From contig VUYV01000014.1 of assembly GCA_008711295.1 (NCBI GenBank), forward strand, positions 7,743,302 to 7,807,301: a stretch of 64,000 nucleotides of DNA, written 5' to 3'. Shown here piece after piece: positions 24,590 through 37,890 of the stretch. Position 1 is the stretch's first letter; every line of letters starts with the position of its first letter. The DNA is from Anarhynchus alexandrinus. Its lineage: Eukaryota > Chordata > Aves > Charadriiformes > Charadriidae. The notes beneath the pieces were generated by a model. That model had not been told where the DNA came from. It saw only the letters and a list, made by a program, of their open reading frames with translations, and did no database searches. The translations under genes and the position numbers were made by a program.

Positions 24590-24870
24590 TTTCTCACAGT
24601 GAGTTTCCTTCTGTTCGAGAACTGCTTTTCTTTATGTATCCACAGTTATGATTGAATCAAAACCTTCCCCTTTTTCAGCTTCACTCCAGGTAAAGAAAAT
24701 GACAATTAACCTGATTTGGTTGTGAGTTAATTCATTTAATCTCCAGGTGCCCTTAGTCTTGAAATTAATACCCCTAAAACACTGCTAAATAGCATTCAAA
24801 TCTCTTCCTTTAATTACGTGTATAATAAGGCTCATTTAGAAAGCAGCCAGCAGGATGGCGATCACATTGC
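24590..24870. promoter_or_regulatory. candidate conserved non-coding island
   Basis: AT-rich, unique block between GC-rich patches with GACAATTAACCTGATTTGG, GTTAATTCATTTAATC and TTTAATTACGTG words, i.e. several homeodomain cores within about 150 bases. Function inferred from composition only. Confidence 0.25.
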
Positions 24871-26361
24871 AGGCTCTACGCCTCTTTCCCACTACCATCC
24901 AAGTCACTTTTCCCAGGTTAGGCTGACACTCAGGACCTCCCTCCCCTGCCCTGGATGCGGCCGTGCCGGCGGCTCGGGGATGCTCTGCCACCCTGCCCAG
25001 CACCACCTGCCGGCACCCGTCCTAAAAACAGCCTGGCACAGCTGCAGGCAGGGCCTGGGAATTTTTGGCTCTGCCAAATACAGAGGAGAAACGGTCTTGG
25101 TGGACTCAGTTCGTGGTGTGTTATGGTTTTCCCTGTCATCCACCAGCAGATAAAGAGGTCTCGCTGGCAGCAATCACTTCTCATTCCTCTCACCTCTCCC
25201 TGTGTTAACCCTCCTCTCTGCTGCTCATCAGCCGGGCTCCCGCGTCCCTCCAACACTGTAACGGAACAACAAAAGTGAATTAAACTATTGTTTTCTACCC
25301 GATCTCCTCTATACATCTGCTACTTTGGTTTCCTGCCTGGAGGAGGACTGTGACCTGGACAGTGTTTCCACTGAGTCCTCCAGCAAAATCATTGCTTCCA
25401 TCCACAAGGATGATGCTAGAGCTTGGGGAACCTTCTCTCCTGAGGCCAAAATCCAGTAAAAGGACTGAGGACATATAAATCATGCCCTGGCCTCCTTTGG
25501 CCACAGCAAGGATGGTGACAGAGAGGGCCAAATGCCCTCGCCAGGCTGCAGCCCCACAGTGGTGGGCAGCAAGGGCAGCATGGGGGACGAGGTTGAGCCT
25601 GGGTGTCCCCATGCTGGGGGGTTCGAGCTCCTCAGCGCCGGCACCAGGCGCCAGGTAACCGGCTTCCCTGGGTGTTCCACTTGGTTTCCAACAGGTCACA
25701 ACTGCCCAACTCTTGGAGATATGTCCTGCAAGGAGCAGTCCGCTGCCACCTCGCGCTGCAGCGGGCTGCGTTCCCAACGCTGGCTGCTCCCTTACCTATC
25801 CTTACGCTTCTGTCTAAACACTTTGCTGGGGATGCTGGGGGTGGGGGCTGGGAAATACACACAGTCTCCTTGTAATTGGTTCCTGTAAAAGGGTTTCAAG
25901 CCTGGTTACATCTCTGGGTCAGTCTGACCTAAGGTTTTTTATGCCCTTTCCAAAATCACATGTTAAAAGCAGTTCTCTGAAAATATTGTGGGGCATTTGG
26001 TATAAACAACGCTGGTCGAAAGCTGCCACAGGGTGTTCTTTGGGGTTCTGTTTTGTTTCCCTGGGGCGTTTCTAATAGTGACACAAGGACCATAGTCCTG
26101 CGGGAAATGTGGTCTCGCTCTCCCTGCCTGGTGGCAGCCCCCAGCCCACGGGGAGCTTGGCAGCACCCAGTCCACCACCAGTGGGGGTCCACCCCCTGCA
26201 CCCCTCTCGCCACACCAGCCCCTGCCCAGACCCCTCTCCCGGCCCCTCTGTGTCGGATAGGAGAAGGCAAAACTCCGGCATGACCAACACCGCGTTCAGC
26301 ATCACTCCTTCCCAGTGGCCCGGCATCGCTTCTGCCCACCCCATTGCTCCATGTGGTTCCA

Positions 26362-26644
26362 TGTCCCTCTGTCATGGAAACTTATTGTAGAGACAGGAGG
26401 AGGAAGGGGAAGGTGAGCACTTAAAATACAAAATGGATTAGGGACAGGCTCAGGCTCTTCTTGGGATGGAGGGACCCCTTCCTGGGTGAAGCAGCACGAA
26501 CAGGGCAGAGGGTTCGGGAGGGGAGCAGGGAGGTGCCATCCTGAGGGCCGAATTTCTCCCCGTGCCCGTGGGAATTGCATCATGAATTATTGGCCTGGAG
26601 AGGGAAAAGGTGTGGTTGAAGGACATATACCAGACTTAATTATT
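26362..26644. repeat. direct duplication A, copy 1 (ends at a gap base)
   Basis: 283 bases that recur 289 bases later at 26651-26933 with about eight substitutions by eye (roughly 3%) and no length change. Copy 1 ends in AGACTTAATTATT directly before the N at 26645. See findings for the assembly interpretation. Confidence 0.95.
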
Positions 26645-26650
26645 NGTCCG

Positions 26651-26933
26651 TGTCCCTCCGTCATGGAATCTTATTGTAGAGACAGAAGGAGGAAGGGGAA
26701 GGTGAGCACTTAAAATACAAAATGGATTAGGGACAGGCTCAGGCTCTTCTTGGGATGGAGGGACCCCTTCCTGGGTGAAGCAGCACGAACAGGGCAGAGG
26801 GTTCGGGAGGGGAGTAGGGAGGTGCCATCCTGAGGGCCAAATTTCTCCCCGCGCCTGTGGGAATTGCATCATGAATTATTGGCCTGGAGAGGGAAAAGGT
26901 GTGGTCGAAGGACATATACCAGACTTAATTATT
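26651..26933. repeat. direct duplication A, copy 2 (follows a gap base)
   Basis: Second copy of the unit at 26362-26644, starting six bases after the N at 26645. It continues past AGACTTAATTATT into unique sequence. Confidence 0.95.
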
Positions 26934-27372
26934 TAACTTTATGAGGTTGAGGAAGAAGAAAACCCCTTGTACCATCATGCCCAGCATGACTCCTTGCAAC
27001 CAGTGCCAAAAATCACCTTTCTTAAGACCTTCCAGAGAGCCAGCAGCAGTCATTCCCTCGACAGACTGGCCCATCCTCCCTTAAGATATGCTCACCAACA
27101 TAAGGCAATCTAAAAAAACACCCTGAGGACTTCTGTGAAGCTTGGCTTTTGTGTTTCTTGTCATGGGTAACGTCACACCTTCCCTCAGGAAGCAACCCCA
27201 AATACCTTGTAACTAAATATCACCTTCCTGCAGAAGGTTCCCATCCCTTCTGTTGCCTTCCCCACACTTTTAAAAACCCAGGGGGTTTGAATAGAGCATG
27301 TTGGGATTTTTTAATTTGCTTTCAGGTTTTTGACGCTTGCCTTCAAGACCTTGACCCAACGGACAGGAGCCA
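26934..27372. other. intergenic, no gene seen
   Basis: Short unique spacer between duplication pairs A and B. No exon, repeat or RNA gene recognised. Confidence 0.7.
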
Positions 27373-27605
27373 GTAAGGAGGTGGGTGCTGATGACGTGGC
27401 TCCTGGAGTTGGAGACTTAAGGACATTACTGGCTGTGGTGAGAATGGGACCAGTGTTTCCCTACTGGCTGAGCCTCCCTGGTGCACTGTGGCCCAAACAC
27501 TGGCCAGGGCTGTGTGCTGGGGGCTTCTGTCACCCCAACCCCTTCTTCTGCTTTGCAAAGAGGTTTTTAGAAAGGACAGAAGCAGATGAGTACACAGGAA
27601 AAAGC
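27373..27605. repeat. direct duplication B, copy 1 (ends at a gap base)
   Basis: About 233 bases, from GTAAGGAGGTGGGTGCTGA to ACACAGGAAAAAGC, repeated almost exactly at 27608-27838. Ends directly before the N at 27606. The last 100 bases of the two copies are almost identical; the differences cluster in the first half. Confidence 0.95.
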
Positions 27606-27607
27606 NG

Positions 27608-27838
27608 GTAAGGAGGTGGGTGCTGACGACGTGGCTCCTGGAGTTGGAAACTTAAGGACACTCTGGGCTGTGGTGAGAACAAGACCAGTTTCCCCACTGG
27701 CTGAGCCTCCTTGGTGCACTGTGGCCCAAACCCTGGCCAGGGCTGTGTGCTGGGGGCTTCTGTCACCCCAACCCCTTCTTCTGCTTTGCAAAGAGGTTTT
27801 TAGAAAGGACAGAAGCAGATGAGTACACAGGAAAAAGC
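27608..27838. repeat. direct duplication B, copy 2 (follows a gap base)
   Basis: About 231 bases matching 27373-27605, starting two bases after the N and continuing into unique sequence after GAAAAAGC. A short indel and a handful of substitutions separate the copies. Confidence 0.95.
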
Positions 27839-30800
27839 CTGAAGGGGAATAATCCCCGAACCACTCGCTTCTTCCAGGAGGGAGGAAAACCCATTTCTTT
27901 CTGGTTGTCTCCACACCAGAGCATTTGGTCACCCAGACCATGATTTGGCATTGAAGGTTTCTCCTTACCTTCCCTCAAGTCTGTTCCTGATCCCTGGGGT
28001 GAGGATCACCTTCACCTGACTCCTCGCCCTGCCACCGAGCCCCCTTGGCTGGCGATCCTGGGTCTGATCCATCTCCTCAAAGTTTACTTTTTAGCAGACA
28101 CACAAAGCTGGGAGAGTCCCAGGACATTCACTGGTGGCCAGGTGGTGGGTGAGTCTTTTCCTTTGAGGGTGGGATTTTGGGGTTCTTTTGGGGGTATTTG
28201 TTTATACTCTTTTGGCAAAACAATTATTTCTGTGCTCAGTAAACCACCCTGCTTCATTTAACTGTTCCCACGGAAGGAGAGGGAGAAGTGAGGATGCAGC
28301 AGCTCTCAGCTATGTTTCTTAACCCTTTCTTTTCCCAGAAAAAAGAAAAAAAAAGAAAAAAAAAAAAAGAGTAGCCCATTTCCTACCAAAATAGAGAGAC
28401 ACTATCAGCATGGGAGGGAGAGGATGCTCAGAGCACGCTGTGGCTGCCCTCCCTGCGCTCGGTGGAGATGCACCTTCTGATGGAGACCTCCGGGCTTGGC
28501 CAGAGGCTGTCATGGGGGTGGCTGTGAGGCTCGGTGGTCTCTAGCATGTCACCGGTGCCCACCCCATCTCCTTCCAAGACCAAACCAAGGGGGAAGAAGC
28601 TAAGAAGACACATCAGGAGGGGCCCAAAACAGCAGCACGTTGCATGTGCACTAAATGGCTTGCTGCAACCCATGGGACCTCAGCCATTTCATGGGTGAAG
28701 TTGTCTTCTCAAAATGCAGTGTCTCATCAGAAACAGCAGCTTAAGAGAGGAGTAATGAAACAGAGACCGATGCAGAGCCTCACTGGGTTGTTCCTTCGCT
28801 GCTGAGACTCCACCAAGCCCTGTTTGCACCACGGTGGGTCAGGGCAGCCGTCTGGTGACCGTGGCCATCACCTTCTAAAGAAACGAGATGACTGATAGTG
28901 ACAGAGCATTGCCAGGCTGTGGCCGCAGCATCCTCCCACCCTCCTGAGCTGACCTGCGATAGTACCTGGTTTTGCTTGGGCAGTGAGCAGCACAACCCTG
29001 GAGGGCTCTTGGGCAGTAATAATTAATTTAGTCATCTGTTTTGCTCTGTCCAAAGTGTTTGCATCCTCATCAATGCAGTAACAGAACTAATGAAGCCAGA
29101 GAAACATAGTGGCATTCAAGCCACCACAATCATGCTTATTTCTGTGCCGCATTTCATGTTTCTTGCATGTTCAAAATAATTAGGGTTTGATTGCTGTTAA
29201 AAAAAACCAAAAACCAAAAAAACCCAAAAAAGGATTTGGCTTCAGTGTTATCTGCGAGGATGCAGGTTTCACGCTGGAGCACTGCAGGACCTTTCCTTCC
29301 CAGATTTAAGTCAGGATATTCACCCTCGCCAGCCTGCAAACAAACGCACTCATCTTATTTGTTCCCTGCAATTGATTAGAAAAGAAAAAAAAAAAAGATG
29401 CTTTTAGATCCTAACATGCATCTTTGCAATAAGAAGCACAGGGTCTCTGGCTTTGAAATAAAAAGGGCTAAGAGACACTCACTGGTTGTAATCAATAACG
29501 CAGGGAATATTTTGGCTCTGGGCTCATCCCTGCAAGACGATGTTGTGTCAAGGTTTTGAACCTCCCTGGGACCAGAAAGATGGGAGAGATGCGCTGAGTC
29601 ACCGAAGGACATCACCATATACAAGAAAAACCTTAGCGCAAGGTGCTGGCGAGGGGTTTAAGCAACGAAGATGTGGGCATAGAAACTGTCGGAAAGGATC
29701 CTGCCTTCTCCCGGGACGGCCCCTTCATCAGCAGCATTCACTGTGTGAGGACCCATTTCACCTCTCTGAGAGGGGGTAATTATTTCTTGTCAGTTAGACT
29801 CAATCACTGAACTCTAAACAGCTGGTGGTAGAGAACCATTTAGCCTCATTTACCACCGTGATAGCCTTTTAGCTCTTCCACATTTCACACGGTCTCTGCC
29901 ATTTCACCCATAAATTCTCCTTAAAAAAAAAAAAATCATAAAAATTTATGAGGGGAAAAAAAAAAGGCATAAAATGGAGGCGGCTAAGAGAAAAGGTACT
30001 AAAATTTTCAAATGAAGATGAGGTTACGTACCCCCAGCTGTTTGAAGTGCAGTGATTGAGGGTCTCGCTGATGAGGGATGATTACATTCCTCCTGCTCCT
30101 CACCCCCATTAAAGGCGACGTGCATCCTCCCTTTGGATACAGCTGATTAACGGTAACACAGGGAAGACCCGGGAACAACCGCATCTTCCCTGTTTTGATG
30201 TGATCCATGAATTTTCCCGACCTCAGTGAATGAAAACAAGCCCTTTCCAATACGCCGTCACCTTTAAACAGCCTGAAAGATTTATAGCAATAACTGTAGG
30301 TATCACTTTGCAGAGAGGTGGGTTTGTGGCAGCATTTAAGATGGAGAATATACAAAGAAATGATCTCCTCATTCAGTTAAATGGGGTTTGGCTTCCAGGA
30401 CTGGTTTTGTCACGCAAAAAAATCTAGGCTAGAAATAGAAAAGGACATATTCACAGCGCAGGGGTTCTCGAACAGCACCTTGGGCTCCATCGACCAAACC
30501 CCAGTTATTTCCCTGGGACCCAGATTTTGCATCCAGCCATTGTTTGCAGAAGCCCTGGGTTCAATAAGAAAGTTAATAAAGATAATATTAAAAGAAGAAA
30601 AGCAGATGATAGGCAGTGACAAAGAATAGCCAGATATGAGGGCCACAGAGTATCTGCAGAGAAATCTTAAATCCATCCTGGAGCAAATTCGTGCTGACCC
30701 TCTGTTTTATTAAAGACCTAAGCACAAAGTAATAAGGATTCAGATGATGAGTGTTCAGAGCGTTATTTGTAATTTGGTTTTCTATCAAAATTTTTCTATC

Positions 30801-33800
30801 AAATTTTTCTTGAAATGTTAGATTTCAGAAAGATATTATAATTTTTTAACAATTAGACCGTGCTAGTGAACTAAATTCTGCCTGCGTGCAAAACACTGGA
30901 CGCCAGCCACCGCTGCTAACGTATATATTACCCAGAGAGCATCCTACACTCACAGGTACCTGACGCAGGACCATTTTGCTGTGCGCAGCGCTAAACAGAC
31001 ACTTCATACTTGAGAAGGTGCCCAAACTCCCCGTGACGTACCTTGGGAAAAACAGCTTGAAGACCACCGCCGCCTCTGCGACCAGGGCTGTAAGAGCAAC
31101 CGGGCATCCCAACCCCCTCGATACCTTTTGACCGCTACCAAAACAAATGGAACATCTTCCTTTTACCTTTTCCTTTGAAGCTTTTAGCTATTTCCACAGC
31201 CCTCGAGCCCTGCACAGCGGGATCCACGTTAACTAAGGCTGTGGGTGGCACAGAGTGTGGTGTTGTGTACCCGACTCACTGCAGAGATGCATAAAGGAGA
31301 AAACCTGCAAAAAACCTGCAAAAAACGCTCTCCCTCCATTCTTGGTAGCTTTGCTGTCAGGAAAGATTGTATGATGCTGCCCAGGAATATCTACGTTTCG
31401 GAAGACACAGCCTCGTTTGTTAGTGACCCAGGAAACAGGGTTGGCAAAGGCTGCTGGGCTTTTCAGTCCGCTGTTGTCTTAAAATCCTTCTCATGGAAGT
31501 GGAAACCTCTCATCAGTAATTTAATGAAAAGCGGTTGTTAACTAGCTAACAATCAGTGGAATACAGGACTAGAATCACAAGAAATGGAAATGCTCAGCTC
31601 CCAAGTCCTCTCCCAAAGCATCCCCAACGCTGACTGCATCTCCGCAGAATGATTTTCCCGAGTCAGCATCTTCAGTTTTTCGCCAGCTGAAGGCGTACCT
31701 TCCCCTGGGATCTTTTCAAAACAGCACGGATGGGTGAAAATATTTAATGTACATTCAGCAGTTACCAGAATTGACATTTGAAACCAAGGAGCAGTGGCAC
31801 CGTGTGACCAGTCAATTCTCATTGAACCCATCTAAGGATGTTTTCCGTAGCTTAAGCCCCGGTCTTTGAAAGGCTGAACGTGTAGAGCAAAAGCAGAGAA
31901 AAATCTTTGATAGCTGAACCATTCAAAAAAGCTCCCTAAAATAAATATTCACAGGGGTGTTTCTACTTAAGGCGGTAGGGAGGTGGTTGATTGGGTTGCT
32001 ATTTTGAAGTCCAGCATTGAATCTTCACACCACACATACCCGTGCTAATAGTTCGATTCTGGAAGTGCCTGTCCCATCCAGCCTAAAAAGGCAGTTGTCT
32101 TTTTTCTCATAGTTCACCACATCTGTAGATCAGCTAATCTGCAATTAATTTACTGCTCTTTCTCTTTTCTCACTGACTTCTACAGCAAAAATCCTTATTT
32201 ATTAATACCAGAGTGCACACTCTTGCACTTTGCAAGATTAAATTTAATCTCACTTCTATTCTAATTCTCTACCTCATCCAATTCCTCTATGATGCTCCGA
32301 TCCTCCTCCTCATCCGAGCCCTCCCTCGCGTCACTCCAGCACGCCTGGTGAGCACACTCCAACTCTTCCTGCTCAAATCATTACAAACTAATTAAGGTCA
32401 ATCAAGACCAATTTTTTAAGTACTCCACCAGGCACCTTAAAATTTTTATTTTAAAGGCTTATTTGTACCTCCTTTCGTCACTCCCTTTCCATCCCTTCAA
32501 TAACTAGTTTTTAGCCCCATTGTTTTCCCCCATCGCTTCGCAGTTGTCACAGCCTTCTAATTCTCAAATCGCACCCCTGCACGAATCCTGCATGCAGCGT
32601 TTTACAAAATCACAAGTTCGTCAGCATATTTTAACTTCTAAAGACCACACGGACTCCCACGCCCGATCCTAACCTGTGCTCTCAGAAACAGAGCTGGTTT
32701 TTCCCCTGTGCCGCACAACAGTTAACCCGTTCAGTTTACCGCAAGAGCGGACTGAAGCGTTGATGCTCGGTGGTGCATCAACATCACCAAAACACAATTT
32801 GCGCCCCAAGGCTGCGGATCAGCAGAGGCAGGGAAAGAAGGTACAACAAAGCGAGGAGACGTAACTCATCGGGTTTGGGTTTTGAAGGTTTTTGGCGGTT
32901 TACTTTTGCTTGGAGCTTTCTACAGAGGAAGAGATGGGGAAGAGGTGATGCTGCAGTGGGATGGACATTTACAGTATGCTCCTATTGTTAATTAAAAACA
33001 AAATCACAAGGTGGAAATGAAGTTGGAACTTTGTAAGCCAAGATGGTTATTCTTACATTGCTCACTATAAAAATTGCTGTATCAGAGGCATTTTTTTACC
33101 TCAATGAGCTTTCTAAGGTCACTGCGTGGCTGGTGACTGGTATAGTCCTCTATCTGGGTACAAGCAAAAACAAACAACTTGGGATATCATCAGTCTGCCC
33201 CCAGGTAACTATGTTCTCTTGAGATCTACCCCCAGCAGTGATGCAACACACTAGTAATGCTTCACTGAAAATGTACGTGTCAGATCACAGACAGCCACTT
33301 CAGTGGTATCAGCCCGATAGGGGGATTCTTTACATTGAAGTTTGTGAATAATTTTAACCAACTATTAAAAAACCCTACGAAGTGCAAGGTGGCGATTCTG
33401 ACCTCTTTTCTTGATACACAACACGCCAGTGGAATTAGCCTTCATTTATGTTGATATAATTGTGTTCATAATGTAATTGACAGTGACCACACTGAGCTTG
33501 CTGAGAGCTCCTCTTTACGTCATAAATTAAGACTGGCAATATTTGAAAGTAGAGATCTCTTATTAGACATGTCAGTATGGCTGAAAAGCAGCAGAAAAGC
33601 TTCTACGCTCCCAAGCTTTCCTCCTGTACCCATGTTTTGAGACCCCTGTTGCCCTCCCAGACCCTCGGAATACCCACACAAGCACAAGCCCCCTTGGCCA
33701 CCACCTATCCTCAGTCACTTCTTTTTCCAGCTGGGGCACCTCTTTACCTCAAACCAGGACACCCCCCTACAACGCTGGTGTAAAAGCGGGGGCCCAGAGA

Positions 33801-33889
33801 TGCTACCATAATAAAAGTGGTAAAATAATGTGGTATGTGAAGCTTTCTCTGACAAGGCTGAAGTTTAAGTTGTACATCAAGTGACAGCA
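27839..33889. other. intergenic, no gene seen
   Basis: From duplication B to the 3' end of RBM33. Unique sequence with A-runs (28339-28370, 29382-29395, 29923-29935), a short CTGCAAAAAAC doublet near 31305-31328 and AT-rich patches. Open frames are short and unconvincing, including 33577-33783, whose Met-Ala start has no supporting context. Stretches near 29000-29180 and 29780-29920 are unique and TAAT-rich and could be conserved non-coding DNA. Confidence 0.65.
32190..32320. mobile_element. possible ancient CR1/L3-type LINE fragment
   Basis: The text TTATTAATACCAGAGTGCAC, CTTGCACTTTGCAAGATTAA and CTACCTCATCCAATTCCTCT resembles the diverged L3/CR1 3' region as I remember it. Strongly decayed and without ends; a repeat search could easily overturn it. 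Confidence 0.25.
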
Positions 33890-33913
33890 GACAATACATG
33901 ATAAAGATCAAGT

Positions 33914-33919
33914 TTTATT
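33914..33919 (-). terminator. RBM33 distal poly(A) signal AATAAA
   Basis: On the minus strand CAATAAAACTTGATC, with the T/GT-rich TGTATTGTCTGCTGTCACTT about 25-45 bases further on, a normal cleavage context. Marks the probable end of RBM33. Confidence 0.65.
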
Positions 33920-36900
33920 GACATAGTTTAGGTACAATAAATATATTTACATGTTGACATTTTAAACATGGAATTACATGTAAAAAAACTTGTACATGAG
34001 ATCATCTTTGTGTTTCCATTTTTACAGTCACTTAAATAGGTATGACAGAAAGATCTCTTATGCAAGCGGAGGATTTGGTATAGTTCAGTATTACATTTAA
34101 GAAATCAGTAGTAAACACCTTGTGCAGATGATGCTGTAGAAAACATGAGGCAGACGAACCCCCAGTGGAGTCAGTATGATACAGTCGGCTGCTGAATTTA
34201 TATCCTGAACTGCTAATAAACAAACTCTGTAATCCAGATTAGAGCAATACATTTGAAGTGATTCTCAAAACACCCAAATATATACAGTATTTAAGACTTT
34301 ACAGGTTAGGAAGGATCACATTCAGTAATAGTAATAGGAGGTAGAACTGTGTCGACAGTGTTCGTATTTCTACGTGGCAATAAAAGAAAAAAAGTGCTAT
34401 TACTATCACTGAATTCAAGAACAGAACTCCTGGAAAAGTGAAAAGGACAAAAGAGTTGTTAATGTTGTTTCACCTGGCTTGCCACAAACGCTAGAACACG
34501 TACACAAACTGTTTTAATTCTCCAATATGGATAAAGCTGCAAAGCAAAACAGTTAAGCGACGCTTCTCCAGCGCTTTGGGATGGGCAGCATCTCCTAAGG
34601 TGTGACACCTGTAAAAGCAACCTCAACTTTATCTATCAAAGTCCGTGAAGAGAAGTACGGTACGACGCGGTGTCGGGGTGGGAGATCTAGGCTTCAGGTA
34701 TCCCCAAAAGAGCTATAAGAATAGAAAATAGAGCAAAGGATTGAATGCAATGCACTCAGAAAGGAAAAGGTCTGGAGAGGTGAACAGGGAGTGAAAAGAG
34801 CAGAAACAGAACAAGGACACAAATTATCCTTGTGGGAATGGAAAACTGGGGGCAAATGAGATGGAAATGAGGTGAAGCATAGGGTAAAGAGTACCACAGG
34901 GAAAAGCAAAGTTGACTTATTCTAAAGGCACTCTGTATCAATAAAAATTGTATGCAATGGTAGGGAAGATCAGCTGTGAATAAATGAGTGTTAGCATCTT
35001 GTATTTGCCGTATCTGTAAGTGAAAGCGTGTATTAATTAGAAGTTAAACCGTTGAAAGACGCTTCACCGCCTGCAAAAGACATCCTGCAAAAAAATGGTT
35101 TTGTTATTCTATAACTAGAAATAAAATTATAATGTTCCAAAGTCAGCCTGACAAACACTAGGAAAAAATAAAATGCACATTAAAAACCCATTAGATGCAC
35201 ACAAAGAAACTCCTGAACCACTGAACAAACGCAACATTAATACAGCAGTGTTCGTTTTAAATTGTGATCTTCCGAGTGACTACACACAACATTGCAATAC
35301 AGCCACACTGAACTGCACACAGGTTCTTTTACAAAAATATTCTTAATCTGTAATACCGTTTAAAAGTATTTAAATGGTAAAAATCTCTTAACCCGACCGA
35401 GTGCTGTTACATTAAACAAATGCAGTGCAACCTGTTGAAAAACAGTGTATATACAAAGCCCATTTCCAGTTAGTTAGAAAAATCAGTGCATCCAACCAAG
35501 AAGTGAGAAAGCAACACAGGCACCTAAAAGACCCAGTGAGGTTAACTTTCCCCTTGAGGTTTTCTTTAGTGCAATAAGGACCATACTTTCCACCAAAATA
35601 AGCACAGAAGTAGAAAATGGAGGTGGTTTTTTTTTTAATAAAAAAACCCAAGCCTGCAAAAAGCAGCATTATAAAGAACAAAATGATCCTTCCCAACCAT
35701 ATTATACCAGAAGATGGTATACGTAAGGATCCAATATGAATCAGTGGTTTTGTACACAAGACTCTGTGCTCATGTGAATAATAAGTCATCTACACGATTA
35801 AAAATCAGGTTACAAAAAAACCTTACATAAAATCCTTAGGATTTGATATTAATTGAAAATGAAATACTTTCAAGTATTATGTTTATAAATTAATTAGGGG
35901 TTAAGGATTTAAGGTAACATTGAAACAAAAGTCCTATGTTACCCTAAATGACCTTTAGAACACAGCTAACTTTCTGCAATCTGTGCAGTATCGGTTTCCT
36001 TCACATTTAGTTTCTCATCCAACATGCTGCTAAAAAAAGAAATAAAAAGCACAAAAAATAATTTTAAAAAAAAGTTCGTGTCTCTCTGAACAAAAAACGC
36101 CTTTTTGACAGTGAACAGGTGAAGCCATATTTCTGCCTTCCAGTATCACAACCCACATAACAAACACAGTACTACGCGAAGGACAAGAACAGCACGATAC
36201 TACGCCAGAGAACAAATCCAGGGTATGTCCCGAGTTCGACAAAAAACAGGCAAAAAAANAGCAGCTTCTGGGAGAACTGCACAATTTCAAGCTAAACAGT
36301 TAAAAGAGAACTATGTTTAAAAAAAAAAATATAAGAACTTCAGCACCAAGGAAAAGGTATTTTCTTATTTCACATAGCTAGATGATGTTAAGGAAAAATG
36401 ACAAGACCCAAAGGTTACTCTGAAATAACCTACAATTTTGTAAAAAAAATCTCTTATCTAAATATTTGCAGTGGAAACCTAACATCAAAGAACGAAAATG
36501 CACAGCCTGCTTGGCATCTTAATGGCTAGAAGGAATTGGTTTTTGGAGAAATTTGGAAATCTGAAGCGAATCTTCAGAATTAAACCGGGGAGTAAACTAG
36601 GTATCTGAAGATACTTCACAGGTGAGGTGCCAGTATGTACTCTTCTTTTGCGAAGTCATATTGGAAATGTATACGGGCCAACAACAATATCCCTAAGTTT
36701 ATTCTCTGCCACTACTTAAACATTTGCACGGCAGCTCCTCCTCAAGCTCTGAAGATGCTACGGACCTGCCCTGCTCTTGCCTCGCACCCACGACACCCAT
36801 CTTTCCCAACACTGCGCGTGGTTCCATCATACAGTTTGTGTGCCGCATCAGTTGCTGACATTGTGACGAATCAACGTTTACATGAGCAACTTGGATTACG

Positions 36901-37890
36901 TGTAAAACCAAAATATCCCAAACTTTTGAGAACAATATTACACGACAGATCTAATTTGTACTTGTACAGCACAATGGAACAAACCTAGAAACCCCATGCC
37001 TTGGTCTGACAGTGCACTGCATTTCCCCTCAAAAGTTAAAGGACATTATTTTTTTTTTTAAATTAAAAAAAAAAAAGTAGAACATTCTACTAAAATACCA
37101 CAGATCATACGGCCAAACCAATCTTTTAGTCAAGGCAAAATACGATTAATTATGAAGTGAATTCTCCAGTGCTACAAGAAGAAAACAAAATAATTCGGAA
37201 AAAAAAAAAAAAAGAGTTGGCTCCATATAATCACCTACTGGAGTTGCCTATTAAAATCATTATAAAATTATGCTAATAAAAACTGTGAACAAATAATACA
37301 CAGATCAGGATATATGTATTGACTTACTAGCATCTTTATAAAAATTTGAAGATATACACAAAAACACATCAACATTTATGGAACTGTATCCATTAAACTT
37401 AGATAAGACAACACAAAAAACTAACAAATAGCTAAGATGTGGTTGACTGTAAGCAATTCGAGTAACATTTTAATTTTAAAAGGTCAATTATTTACATACT
37501 ACATTAAATGCCTTCTTTTTTTTTTTTGCATTTTGCGTTGTATTTTGAATGCATGATAAAGAAAGAACAAGATAATGGTTGCAACAGATCTTCCAAGAAA
37601 GTTAACTTAAGATGCTCAGATTTAACTCTGTGCTGAAAGAGAACATGGCAAGAACACATCCGTCTAGCTTTACCTCTACTTCCTTTGTGGGGTTTTTTTG
37701 GGAGGAAACAACAAATGGATCTAGAAGAGCTGTATCGTCCAAACTGATCATTGCCAAGAGATCTACTTTTAAGTTAGGATTTGAGAACTAACAAAATGCA
37801 AACAGTTTAACAAATGACTCACCTAATTGCTACTTTTGCTACTGAGTTATTTAAGATATTAGAGAGGTATGGTGACAACACAGGGTCTAA

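Larger units (their letters stand above)
22221..26361. other. intergenic, no gene seen
   Basis: AT-rich to about 23.5 kb, then GC-rich patches at 23.6-24.6 kb and 25.5-26.3 kb. The GC-rich patches yield overlapping open frames on both strands that resemble no protein. Contains the 13-bp minisatellite and one candidate AT-rich island. Confidence 0.65.

Noticed and set aside
33577..33783. 68-codon plus-strand open frame starting MAEKQQKS
   Set aside because: No promoter, splice or family support; lies in the spacer beyond the RBM33 3' end.
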